Assembly: GCA_934501115.1 (NCBI GenBank)
Contig: CAKSTO010000024.1
Location: 1 to 35,491, forward strand
Length of the DNA stretch: 35,491 nt
Reading direction: 5' to 3'
Source: an uncultured Faecalibacterium sp.
Lineage (GTDB): Bacteria; Bacillota; Clostridia; Oscillospirales; Ruminococcaceae
The position numbers and the translations under genes were made by a program. Below, piece by piece: positions 7,390 through 14,639 of this stretch. Position 1 is the first letter of the stretch, and each line of letters opens with the position of its first letter. The notes below the pieces were generated by a model, which did not search any database, was not told the origin of the DNA, and saw only the letters and a list, made by a program, of their open reading frames with translations.

Positions 7390-8499
7390 TCAGCGTGCCT
7401 CCTTTTTTGCTGCTTTGACGTTGTTCAGGAAGCGGTCGAACAGAAACTCGGTATCCTTGGGGCCGCCGTTTGCTTCCGGGTGGAACTGCACGGTAAAGCA
7501 GTTCCACTTCTTGTACTTGATGCCCTCGCAGGTGCCGTCGTTGGCGTTCACCTGTGCCACCTCGCCCATCTCGGCGGGCAGCTCCTCGCCCACGACCGCA
7601 TAGCCGTGGTTCTGGCTGGTGATGAAGGTGCGGCCGGACTCAAAGTCGGTCACAGGCTGGTTGGCACCGCGGTGGCCGTACTTCAGCTTCATGGTCTTGG
7701 CACCGGCTGCCAGCGCGGACAGCTGGTGGCCCAGACAGATGCCGAAGGTGGGGATGTTCAGTGCAAAGATCTGCTTGAGGTTCTCGATGACCTCCACCGG
7801 CTCGGCGGGGTCGCCGGGGCCGTTGGACAGCATGATGCCGTCCGGGTTCAGAGCTTTGATCTGGTCTGCCGTTGCAAAGGCGGGCATGACCGTCACCTTG
7901 CAGCCGCGCTTGACAAGGCAGCGCACGATGTTGCGCTTGCAGCCGTAGTGCATCAGCACGATATGGGTCTCGCCCTGCGGGTTGAACACCTCGGGGGCAG
8001 CGCAGGTCACGTTCTTCACCGCATCGGTGACGGCATAGGCGCGGATCTGGGCCAGCAGAGCCTCGGTCTCGGCCTTGTTGGCCGGGTCGGCGGGGTCAAA
8101 GGTGGTCAGGATGGCGCCGTTCATCACGCCGCTCTCCCGGATGATGCGGGTCAGGTGGCGGGTGTCGATGCCCTCGATGCCGATGGTGTTGTTCTTTTTC
8201 AAAAAGCTGTCCAGCGTCTCCTCACAGCGCCAGTTGGAGGGGGTGGTGCAGGCCTCGCGCACGATGTAGCCCTTTGCCCAGATGCGGTCGGACTCCATGT
8301 CGTCCTTATTCATGCCGTAGTTGCCGATAAGGGGGTAGGTCTGGGTGATGATCTGGCCGTAGTAGCTGGGGTCGGTCAGGGTCTCCTGAAAGCCCACCAT
8401 GCCGGTGGCAAAGACCACCTCGCCCACGGTGACGCCCTCGGCACCCACCGACTGGCCGGCAAAGACCATGCCATTTGCCAAAAGAAGATATGCGTTCAT
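7390..8499 (-). CDS. carA: Carbamoyl-phosphate synthase small subunit (glutaminase)
   Basis: A 369-residue class I glutamine amidotransferase subunit that releases ammonia from glutamine for CarB. The N-terminal CPSase small-chain domain (about 1-130) contains the typical GMVGFQETLTDPSYYGQI stretch. The C-terminal domain holds the catalytic triad: nucleophile Cys255 (GICLGHQ), His340 and Glu342 (QFHPEA). An oxyanion-loop motif LSNGPGDP is near residue 225. It lies 21 bp downstream of pyrE and directly ahead of carB, in a pyrE-carA-carB unit. Confidence 0.98.
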   Translation of the reverse strand: MNAYLLLANGMVFAGQSVGAEGVTVGEVVFATGMVGFQETLTDPSYYGQIITQTYPLIGNYGMNKDDMESDRIWAKGYIVREACTTPSNWRCEETLDSFLKKNNTIGIEGIDTRHLTRIIRESGVMNGAILTTFDPADPANKAETEALLAQIRAYAVTDAVKNVTCAAPEVFNPQGETHIVLMHYGCKRNIVRCLVKRGCKVTVMPAFATADQIKALNPDGIMLSNGPGDPAEPVEVIENLKQIFALNIPTFGICLGHQLSALAAGAKTMKLKYGHRGANQPVTDFESGRTFITSQNHGYAVVGEELPAEMGEVAQVNANDGTCEGIKYKKWNCFTVQFHPEANGGPKDTEFLFDRFLNNVKAAKKEAR

Positions 8500-8520
8500 A
8501 GTTTTCCTCGTTTCAACACA

Positions 8521-9114
8521 TTACAGGGTCTGCTTTGCTTCCTGCTTCATCTTACGGCTGCCCAGATGCACCAGCGGCAGCTTGCCCTCCTTGCAGATGG
8601 GGCACTCTTCCGGTGCGTAGTTGGGCAGATCCAGCTTGAGGGCGCTTGCCACGATGGGAATGGGAGACGGAGCCTCGGGCTTGGTGCGATCCACCACGCA
8701 GGTGATGCCCACGCAGATGCCGCCGTTCTCTTCGATGACCCGCTTGGTCTCCAGAGAGGAGATGCCGGTGGTGACCACATCCTCAGCGATGAGGCATTTC
8801 TCACCCGGGTGGATGGCGAAGCGCTTCAGGGTCATCACATTGTCCACGCGCTCGGTAAAGATGGCGCGCTTGCCGGTCTGGCGGGCCAGCTCGTAGGCAT
8901 AGACGATGCCGCCCATGGCAGGTCCCACGATCACATCCACGTCCATTTCCTTGACCTTATCTGCCACGCTCTTCATGACCTCGGCGCAGCGGTCGGGGTA
9001 CTGCTGCAGATAAGCCATCTGGCAGTATGCGCTGGAATGGCGGCCGGAGGACAGCAGGAAGTGACCTTCCAGGAACGCGTCACAGCTCTTCAGGATCTCA
9101 AGTGCTTCACTCAT
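8521..9114 (-). CDS. pyrE: Orotate phosphoribosyltransferase
   Basis: A 197-residue type I phosphoribosyltransferase that joins orotate and PRPP to form OMP, the fifth step of UMP synthesis. The PRPP-binding signature is clear at about residues 109-123 (CLIAEDVVTTGISSLET), and the flexible-loop region KRAIFTERVD is present. The C-terminus carries a CPIC pair and a basic tail. A GAGGGAG ribosome site supports the start at 9114. It is the first gene of the pyrE-carA-carB transcript, only about 35 nt from the predicted start site, which leaves no room for a PyrR-type attenuator. Confidence 0.96.
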   Translation of the reverse strand: MSEALEILKSCDAFLEGHFLLSSGRHSSAYCQMAYLQQYPDRCAEVMKSVADKVKEMDVDVIVGPAMGGIVYAYELARQTGKRAIFTERVDNVMTLKRFAIHPGEKCLIAEDVVTTGISSLETKRVIEENGGICVGITCVVDRTKPEAPSPIPIVASALKLDLPNYAPEECPICKEGKLPLVHLGSRKMKQEAKQTL

Positions 9115-9156
9115 TGTATTTCTCCCTCTCTTTTATAAAAATGTCTTTTGAACGGT

Positions 9157-9213
9157 ATTGTACCACGCTTTTGCGCGATTTGCAAATTTATGCAGTAGCT
9201 TCATTTTTATGCG
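9157..9213 (-). promoter_or_regulatory. pyrE-carA-carB promoter with upstream AT-rich motifs
   Basis: On the minus strand: TTGCAA -35 (9180-9185), 17-bp spacer, TACAAT -10 (9157-9162). Directly upstream are two copies of GCATAAA (9187-9193 and, within CGCATAAA, 9206-9213), 19 bp apart. The CGCATAAA octamer recurs at the argF promoter (27881-27888), suggesting a shared regulator of carbamoyl-phosphate use, perhaps ArgR. The promoter is well supported; the regulator is inference. Confidence 0.7.
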
Positions 9214-9248
9214 TATAAATTAGCGCATTGCTGGTATATCAATTGAGA

Positions 9249-10175
9249 TTATTCAGCATTCCGGGCACATCCGCGGATCTCGTCCAGCGTTTTCACGCCG
9301 TTTTTGTCCATCCACGCGGCCATCTCGTCCGCAATGGTCTCCATGGCGCGGGGGTTTGCAAAGTTTGCTGCACCCACCTGCACCGCCGCAGCACCCGCCA
9401 TGATGAACTCCAGTGCATCGCGGCCGGTGGCGATGCCGCCCAGACCCACCACCGGGATGTTCACAGCGCCCACAGCCTGCCACACCATGCGCAGGGCGAT
9501 GGGGCGCACCGCCGGGCCGGACAGACCCGCAAAGATGTTGTTGAACACCGGGCGGCGCTTTTCCAGATCAATGGCGCAGGCCTGGAAGGTATTGGTCAGG
9601 CTGATGGCGTCCGCACCGGCGGCTTCCACAGCCTTGCACATCTCGGGGATGTTCTCGGCCTGCGGGCTCAGCTTGACCATCAGGGGCTTTTTGCAGGCAG
9701 CGCGCACCATGCGCACCACCTCACCGGCAGCCTCGGCTTTCACGCCGTAGGCCATGCCGCCCACCTTGACGTTGGGGCAGGAGATGTTCAGCTCCACGAT
9801 GTCCACTGCGCTGTCGCTCAGCATCGCGGCACCTTCCACGTACTCTTCCTCGCTGTGGCCGCCAAGGTTGGCAATGGCCACCGTGCCGTACTTCTGCTTC
9901 AGTTCCAGCATCTCGGGCAGCTCCACGTCAATGAAGTGCTGCACGCCGGGGTTCTGCAGGCCGATGCTGTTGATGAGGCCGGAGGGGGTCTCCCACAGGC
10001 GCTCGCCCTTGTTGCCGTACTGGCCGTGCAGGGTCAGGCCCTTGCCGGAGATGCCGCCGATCTTGGCAAAGTCGGCCAGTTCCTCGTACTCCACACCGTA
10101 GCCCACGGTGCCGGATGCGCCGATGACCGGGCTGTTCATCACAAAGCCCAGCAGGTTGGTTTTCAGGTCTGCCAT
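9249..10175 (-). CDS. pyrD: Dihydroorotate dehydrogenase, catalytic subunit (class 1B)
   Basis: A 308-residue FMN enzyme that oxidises dihydroorotate to orotate. Visible features are an N-terminal substrate/FMN region with GASGTVGYGVEY, the active-site segment LNISCPNVKVGG, whose cysteine is the catalytic base of class 1 enzymes, KLSPQAENIPEM, and the C-terminal FMN-phosphate motif GLGGIATGRDALEFIMAGAA. Class 1B is assigned because pyrK lies directly upstream: the pyrK stop and pyrD start share one base (TGATG), so the two subunits are translationally coupled. No clear terminator separates it from the pyrE promoter downstream. Confidence 0.96.
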   Translation of the reverse strand: MADLKTNLLGFVMNSPVIGASGTVGYGVEYEELADFAKIGGISGKGLTLHGQYGNKGERLWETPSGLINSIGLQNPGVQHFIDVELPEMLELKQKYGTVAIANLGGHSEEEYVEGAAMLSDSAVDIVELNISCPNVKVGGMAYGVKAEAAGEVVRMVRAACKKPLMVKLSPQAENIPEMCKAVEAAGADAISLTNTFQACAIDLEKRRPVFNNIFAGLSGPAVRPIALRMVWQAVGAVNIPVVGLGGIATGRDALEFIMAGAAAVQVGAANFANPRAMETIADEMAAWMDKNGVKTLDEIRGCARNAE

Positions 10176-10948
10176 CAGAAGAACACCTCCGTTGCATCAA
10201 ATACAGGGCCGTTCTTGCACACGCTCTTGCCCTCGCCGCCCTTGGTCTCGCAGGTGCAGCCAAGGCAGGCACCAATGCCGCAGGCCATCTTCTTTTCCAT
10301 GCTCACAAAGCAGGGGGTGCCCTTTTCGGCACACAGGCGGGCGGCGTTCTTCATCATGACCGTGGGGCCGCACACCAGCACCACGTCGTAGTCGGCGGGG
10401 TCGTACAGCTGGGTGACAAAGCCGTGGAAGCCCACCGCGCCGGTGTCGGTGGACACCTTGACGAGGTTTGCGATCTCGCGGTACTCCTCCATGCAGTAGG
10501 GGGTATCCCGGAAGCCGAAGAACACATCCGGCTTTACCCCGGCAGCGGCCAGCTCGCGGGTGAGCTGGAACATGGGCGCAGTGCCGATGCCGCCGCCCAC
10601 CACGGCGATCTTTTTGTACTTGCTCAGGATGTCCGGCACATCAAAGCCGTTGCCCATGGGGCCGGTGAGCTGGAAGGTATCCTTCATTTTGAGCTGCGCG
10701 ATCTTTTCAGTGCCCTCGCCCACCACCTGATACAGGAACTCGATGGTGCTGCTGTCCGGGTTCCAGCGGTGCACGCTGATGGGCCGGGACAGGAAGGGGG
10801 CTTCGTCTGCGCCCCATGCACGCAGGGTAAAGAACTGGCCTGCGTGGGGTGCGTGGTCGCGGTCCGGCCAGACCACCGTCAGCAGACGGATGTCCGGGGC
10901 AATGACCTCATTGCGCAGGACAGTGGCTTCACAGCAGGCTGCACGCAT
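10175..10948 (-). CDS. pyrK: Dihydroorotate dehydrogenase electron-transfer subunit
   Basis: A 257-residue FAD/[2Fe-2S] protein that passes electrons from PyrD to NAD+. The FAD-binding barrel (about 1-95) has LSRPISVHRW, the NAD-binding region has VGGGIGTAPMF, and the C-terminal cluster domain holds the cysteines of MACGIGACLGCTCETK and SVCKNGPVF. The ATG at 10948 was chosen because GGAGG lies 9 nt upstream; a TTG at 10954 would be too close to that site. It overlaps the end of pyrF by 20 bp and the start of pyrD by 1 bp, forming pyrF-pyrK-pyrD. Confidence 0.95.
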   Translation of the reverse strand: MRAACCEATVLRNEVIAPDIRLLTVVWPDRDHAPHAGQFFTLRAWGADEAPFLSRPISVHRWNPDSSTIEFLYQVVGEGTEKIAQLKMKDTFQLTGPMGNGFDVPDILSKYKKIAVVGGGIGTAPMFQLTRELAAAGVKPDVFFGFRDTPYCMEEYREIANLVKVSTDTGAVGFHGFVTQLYDPADYDVVLVCGPTVMMKNAARLCAEKGTPCFVSMEKKMACGIGACLGCTCETKGGEGKSVCKNGPVFDATEVFF

Positions 10949-11795
10949 GAGCAATGGCCTCCTTCATATTCACACATTCGTTGTAAGCGGCTTCGTCAAA
11001 GGCAGTGCCCGGCTGCTTCTTATAGGCCAGCAGGATGCCGCGGCTGGAGTTGACCACGCCGCCGTTGCCCTTGGTGAGGTACTGGGCAATGTCCTCGGCC
11101 TTGCCGCCCTGTGCGCCGTAGCCGGGGATCAGGAAGAAGCTGTCCTGATACTTTGCGCGGATCTCGGTGGCCTCCTCGATGTGGGTGCCGCCGATGACCA
11201 GACCGATGGAGGAGTAGCCGTGCTCGCCCATGTAGTCCTTGCCCAGAGCGTTCAGCTTGTCGCCCACCAGATCGTAGACGTGGCGGCCGTCGGCCAGCTT
11301 CTCGTACTCAAAGTCCTTGGCACCGCCGTTGGAGGTGCGGCAGAGCACGAACATGCCCTTGCCCTGCTTTTCGGCGTAGGGCAGGTAGGGGCTGATGGAG
11401 TCCAGACCCATGTAGGGTGCCAGCGTGACGAAATCGCTCTCGAAATCGCCGGTAAAGTGACCCATGGCGTACATCTCGGCGGTCTTGGCAATGTCGCCGC
11501 GCTTGATGTCGGCGATCACCGGCACACCGGCTTCGCGCACCGCCTTCAGGGTATCGGCGTAGGCCTTCATGCCCTCAAGACCCAGAGACTCGTAGTAAGC
11601 GATTTGCACCTTGTAGCAGCCTGCCACGGCCTTGGTGGCGTCAATGAGCTTCTTGTTGAAGCGCACGATGTTCTCGCCGCGGGACAGGGTGCTGTCCACA
11701 AAATCGGCGGGCAGGTAGCTGAAGTCGGTGTCCAGACCCACGCACACCGGGCCGCGGGCTTCCACAGCTTCGTACAGTTTGTCCATGTTCGTCAT
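10929..11795 (-). CDS. pyrF: Orotidine 5'-phosphate decarboxylase (type 2, long form)
   Basis: A 288-residue TIM-barrel enzyme that converts OMP to UMP, the last step of the pathway. The catalytic D-x-K-x-x-D signature is visible in VIADIKRGDIAKTAEMYA (about residues 95-112), with a lysine near 64 (NKKLIDATKA region) and a C-terminal phosphate-binding stretch (LIPGYGAQGGKAEDI). The length of about 290 is the longer type 2 family, usual in Clostridia. AGGAGG supports the start. It heads pyrF-pyrK-pyrD, apparently from a promoter whose -35 lies inside a repeat element. Confidence 0.95.
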   Translation of the reverse strand: MTNMDKLYEAVEARGPVCVGLDTDFSYLPADFVDSTLSRGENIVRFNKKLIDATKAVAGCYKVQIAYYESLGLEGMKAYADTLKAVREAGVPVIADIKRGDIAKTAEMYAMGHFTGDFESDFVTLAPYMGLDSISPYLPYAEKQGKGMFVLCRTSNGGAKDFEYEKLADGRHVYDLVGDKLNALGKDYMGEHGYSSIGLVIGGTHIEEATEIRAKYQDSFFLIPGYGAQGGKAEDIAQYLTKGNGGVVNSSRGILLAYKKQPGTAFDEAAYNECVNMKEAIAHACSLL

Positions 11796-11822
11796 TTGGG
11801 TGTTCCTCCTGTTTGCTCTCTT

Positions 11823-11851
11823 TTTATATTAGGTAGCACCCTCTCAGTCAA
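11823..11851 (-). promoter_or_regulatory. pyrFKD promoter partly supplied by a repeat element
   Basis: On the minus strand: TTGACT -35 (11846-11851), 17-bp spacer, TATAAA -10 (11823-11828), about 28 bp upstream of the pyrF ATG. The -35 and most of the spacer lie in the end of the repeat element, while the -10 lies in the unique flank. Only the sequence match supports activity. Confidence 0.6.
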
Positions 11852-12000
11852 CGCCTTGCGGCGTTGCCAGCTCCCCCGAAAGGGGGAGCTTTTCCTCTGC
11901 TGCCTGATACGTCGTCCTTCCAACTGTGAGACTGCTTTTCCGGCAGATGGCATAAAGCTCGCCCTTTGGGAGAGCTGGCGCGCAAGCGCCTGAGAGGGTT
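11838..12000. repeat. Double-hairpin inverted-arm repeat (MITE/BIME-like)
   Basis: A 163-bp non-coding element whose left arm (ACCCTCTCAG..., 11838-11893) and right arm (inverted, about 11954-12000) share the plan CCCTCTCAG, small hairpin, CCAGCTC, second hairpin, GAGCTT. In the left arm the hairpins are AACGCC-TTGC-GGCGTT and the perfect AGCTCCCCC-GAAA-GGGGGAGCT. A roughly 60-bp unique core separates the arms. There is no ORF. The right arm starts 9 bp past the pyrC stop and, read on the minus strand, forms a hairpin followed by TTTAT that could terminate pyrC. Confidence 0.75.
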
Positions 12001-12008
12001 CGTTCTTC

Positions 12009-13199
12009 TTATTCTTCTGCCTGATAGGTCAGCTTGCCGCCCTTGATGGTGGCGCAGACCTTACCAAACAGCTGGGCACCGTCGAACGGGGTGTTGTGGC
12101 TCTTGGAATGCAGCTTGTCCTTGTCCACGGTGTAGGGGGTATCCAGATCCACCAGCACAAAATCCGCGTCGTAGCCCGGCTCCAGCTGACCCTTGGCAAG
12201 ACCCAGGATCTCGGCAGGGCGAGTGCTCATCAGGTGCGCCAGCACCTCCAGCGGCAGGCCTTCCTGCTTGCAGAGCTTGGTGTAGCACACGCCGAAAGCG
12301 GTCTCGCTGCCCACCATACCGGCCATGCCCTTCAGCTTGTCCTCTTCGGAGTGGGGCGCGTGGTCGGTGGCAATGGCGTCCACGATGCCGGTGCGGATGC
12401 CGTCCACCAGTGCCTGCACATCGTCAGCGGTACGGATGGGCGGGTTCACGCGGTAATCGCAGGTGTCATTGGTGAACCACAGGTGGTGCGGGGTCACCTC
12501 GCAGGTGACGGGTGCACCCCGCAGCTTTGCCATCTGGATGGCATCCAGCGCACCGCGGGTGGACACGTGGCACATGTGCAGCTTGGTCTGGTAGTATTCG
12601 CTCAGCCAGCAGTTGCGCACCGTCTCGATGTCCTCAGCCAGACGGTAGTCCCACGGGCTGATCTCCATATCCTCGGCGTGGCTCATCACGGTGATATCCT
12701 TCTGGGTGCAGATGGCGAAAGCCTTTGCCATGGTGGCATTGTCCTGCACGCCGTGGCCGTCCTCGGTGATGAACTTCACGCCGGCAGGCAGGGTCTTGAG
12801 GTGGTCGATGCTCACGCCGTCAAAGTTCTCGGTGATGGAGACGGTCTGGTTCACGCCGCACAGACCCACTTCGGCGGCCTTCTGCTCCACCATCATGGCC
12901 TGTGCCGCAGAGGAGCAGACCGGCTTTGTGTTGGGCATCAGATTCACGAAGGTGTAGCCGCCGGCGGCTGCGGCGCGGCTGCCGGTCTCGATGTCCTCTT
13001 TGTACTCAAAGCCCGGGGTGCGCCAGTGGCAGTGCAGATCCACGAAGGCAGGCAGCACGGTCAGCCCGCCGGCATCGATGACGGTCTCATTTTCTCCGGC
13101 CAGCGCCTCCAGCTCCTGCCCCACGGCGGCGATCTTGCCGTCCTTTACAAAAATCTCAAGCGGCCTTCCTTCGGTGTTTACGGCATTTACAAGCAGCAT
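12009..13199 (-). CDS. pyrC: Dihydroorotase
   Basis: A 396-residue amidohydrolase (type I dihydroorotase, PyrC/AllB-like) that cyclises carbamoyl aspartate to dihydroorotate. The metal motif D-x-H-x-H is visible (DLHCHWRTPG, near residue 60), where the usual ...RePG is RTPG. MPNTKP follows, later metal-ligand histidines are in SHAEDM and CHVSTRG, and the family signature ATDHAPHSEEDK contains the catalytic aspartate. AGGAGG just upstream supports the ATG at 13199; an upstream ATG (13235) lies in the leader. Unusually, it is preceded by a small ORF and an intrinsic terminator, so expression probably depends on readthrough. Confidence 0.95.
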   Translation of the reverse strand: MLLVNAVNTEGRPLEIFVKDGKIAAVGQELEALAGENETVIDAGGLTVLPAFVDLHCHWRTPGFEYKEDIETGSRAAAAGGYTFVNLMPNTKPVCSSAAQAMMVEQKAAEVGLCGVNQTVSITENFDGVSIDHLKTLPAGVKFITEDGHGVQDNATMAKAFAICTQKDITVMSHAEDMEISPWDYRLAEDIETVRNCWLSEYYQTKLHMCHVSTRGALDAIQMAKLRGAPVTCEVTPHHLWFTNDTCDYRVNPPIRTADDVQALVDGIRTGIVDAIATDHAPHSEEDKLKGMAGMVGSETAFGVCYTKLCKQEGLPLEVLAHLMSTRPAEILGLAKGQLEPGYDADFVLVDLDTPYTVDKDKLHSKSHNTPFDGAQLFGKVCATIKGGKLTYQAEE

Positions 13200-13252
13200 C
13201 GCAGTCCCCTCCTGATTCGTGTTGATTTGCGGCATTCTTCTGCCTTACGGGC

Positions 13253-13286
13253 AAAAAAAAAACTTTTCCCCGCAAAGGGAAAAGCT
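13253..13286 (-). terminator. Leader terminator (attenuator) ahead of pyrC
   Basis: An intrinsic terminator on the minus strand: a stem of CTTTTCCC (13277-13284) with GGGAAAAG (13263-13270), extended by a G-U and an A-U pair to 10 bp, 6-nt loop, then ten U (13253-13262). Its 5' arm begins at the last base of the leader ORF stop codon. pyrC starts 53 bp downstream with no other promoter seen, so this is likely an attenuator. Confidence 0.9.
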
Positions 13287-13375
13287 CATTTTGCAAAAAA
13301 AGGAAACAACGAACCCACGGCAAAACCGGATGCGAACTGCTTGTTCAGTTTAGTGCACATCGCGCTTTTCTGCAT
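13286..13375 (-). CDS. 29-residue leader peptide of pyrC
   Basis: A 29-codon ORF beginning MQKSAMCTKL and ending SLFPFFAK, preceded by AAAGGAG 8 nt from the ATG. The last codons run through a U-rich stretch (UUU-CCU-UUU-UUU at 13295-13306) and the UGA touches the terminator stem. This matches the plan of enterobacterial pyrL/pyrBI: at low UTP the polymerase would pause in the U tract, the ribosome would catch up, stop at UGA and cover the 5' arm, opening the terminator. The peptide resembles pyrL only in being rich in Phe near its end. The ORF, ribosome site and terminator are seen; the mechanism is inferred. Alternatively it is a stand-alone micropeptide gene. Confidence 0.7.
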   Translation of the reverse strand: MQKSAMCTKLNKQFASGFAVGSLFPFFAK

Positions 13376-13414
13376 GGTGCGGTCTCCTTTTCTGGTTTGC
13401 AATCTTTTCATAAT

Positions 13415-13444
13415 ATTTTAGCATAGAAGCGCGAAATGTGTCAA
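13415..13444 (-). promoter_or_regulatory. Promoter of the pyrC leader
   Basis: On the minus strand: TTGACA -35 (13439-13444), 18-bp spacer, TAAAAT -10 (13415-13420) with an extended TGC just upstream. The start site would be near 13408, about 33 nt before the leader ATG. Confidence 0.85.
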
Positions 13445-13661
13445 TGCTTCTGCATATATTTTGTTGCAAAAAGGTTTGCCGCTTCCCTCACGGAATTTTA
13501 GCTACTCTACCCAAAACCGCCGTTTTGCTGCGTTTCAGCAGGTTAGTCATGTCAATTCCTAGTATATCACTGTACATTCCCGCCGGGGTGTGTTATTATA
13601 GTACGGTCAGGAACATTTGCCTGTGTTTTCAGGCAGAGATCAGGAAAGAGAGGATTCCCTC

Positions 13662-14333
13662 ATGGGTTTGTTGGACGATGCACGGAACATTCAGCGCAAA
13701 GACCCTGCCGCACGCAGCGTGCTGGAGGTCATTTTGCTGTATCCGGGCTTTCACATTCTGGTGTATCACCGTATTGCGCACTGGCTGTACCGGCACAAGC
13801 ACTTTTTCCTCGCCCGCTGGGTCAGCCAGCACGGACGCCGCCGCACCGGCATCGAGATCCACCCCGGTGCCACCATCGGCAGATGCCTGTTCATCGACCA
13901 CGGCATGGGCATCGTGTTCGGCGAGACCTGCGAGATCGGCGACAACTGCACCATCTACCACGGTGTCACTCTGGGCGGCACCGGCAAGGACACCGGCAAG
14001 CGCCACCCCACTCTGGGCAACAACGTGCTGATCGGTGCAGGCACCAAGGTTCTTGGCCCGGTGTATATCGGGGACAACTCCCGCATCGGCGCAGGCAGCG
14101 TTGTGCTGCGCAATCTGCCCGCCAACTGCACCGCCGTGGGCGTGCCCGCCGAGGTGGTGCGCATCAACAACAAGGCCGTGAACCCGGCGGACGATCTGGA
14201 CCAGCAGGATCTGCCGGATATCGTGGCGCAGCGTCTGACCGACCTTGACCGCCGCCTCGGCGCACTGGAAAACGCTGCGCAGGGCGACACCCCGCCCACG
14301 GCAGCGCAGATCGCCGCACGGCAGAAGTCATAA
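13662..14333 (+). CDS. cysE: Serine O-acetyltransferase
   Basis: A 223-residue left-handed beta-helix acetyltransferase that makes O-acetylserine for cysteine synthesis. An N-terminal helical part contains YPGFHILVYHRIAHWLY, typical of the shorter Firmicute/epsilon-type CysE. Hexapeptide repeats follow from about residue 60 (GIEIHPGATIGRCLFIDHG, IVFGETCEIGDN), and the active-site DHG and the GGTGKDTGKRHP loop are present. The C-terminal 40 residues are a variable tail. The ATG at 13662 follows a GAGAGGA site. Upstream there is a weak TGTACA-N17-TATTAT promoter (13571-13599), overlapped by a CCTAGTATA-type sequence that might bind an Rrf2/CymR-like regulator. It is monocistronic and converges on the DUF3842 gene. 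Confidence 0.95.
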   Translation: MGLLDDARNIQRKDPAARSVLEVILLYPGFHILVYHRIAHWLYRHKHFFLARWVSQHGRRRTGIEIHPGATIGRCLFIDHGMGIVFGETCEIGDNCTIYHGVTLGGTGKDTGKRHPTLGNNVLIGAGTKVLGPVYIGDNSRIGAGSVVLRNLPANCTAVGVPAEVVRINNKAVNPADDLDQQDLPDIVAQRLTDLDRRLGALENAAQGDTPPTAAQIAARQKS

Positions 14334-14340
14334 TCATTTT

Positions 14341-14638
14341 AATGCCCTCCGCTTGCGCTCTGGGCATCTTCAGCGGAAAAATATTTTATAATAGAGCAAC
14401 AGCGGACAGCCTGCGGGCTGTCCGCTGTTGCATTTTCACGGAAAGGGTCCAAGAGGGAAACTTGATCTGTCTGTGCTTGTTTCCTGCGGAAACAGCCGCA
14501 CAGCCGGGAAACAGGCCGCTTCTTCATTGCGCCCGCTCCAGTGAAAAAGCAAGTCGGAAAATCCCGCAGGATTTTCCGACTTGCATCTAAAAAATATAAA
14601 TTCCTTGAATATTGCCCAGAGCGCAAGCGGAGGGCATT
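14341..14638. repeat. 298-bp element with 26-bp perfect inverted ends
   Basis: Perfect 26-bp terminal inverted repeats (14341-14366 and 14613-14638, starting AATGCCCTCC) flank a non-coding core. Inside, almost symmetrically, are two perfect 16-bp-stem hairpins with 4-nt loops: 14396-14411/14416-14431 (loop TGCG) and 14549-14564/14569-14584 (loop CGCA). The element begins 8 bp past the cysE stop and ends 1 bp before the stop of the convergent DUF3842 gene, so it can also act as a two-way terminator. It carries no transposase and looks like a MITE. Confidence 0.85.
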
Positions 14639-14639
14639 T

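Noticed and set aside
3957..7418. A 1153-codon open frame on the plus strand opposite carB
   Set aside because: It is the antisense shadow of a fully recognisable CarB, with low-complexity His/Ala/Gly/Leu-rich translation and no family motif.
9115..9156. A PyrR-type attenuator ahead of pyrE
   Set aside because: The predicted leader is only about 35 nt, too short for the binding loop, antiterminator and terminator.
10949..10954. A TTG start for pyrK
   Set aside because: It is only 3 nt from GGAGG; the ATG at 10948 is correctly spaced.
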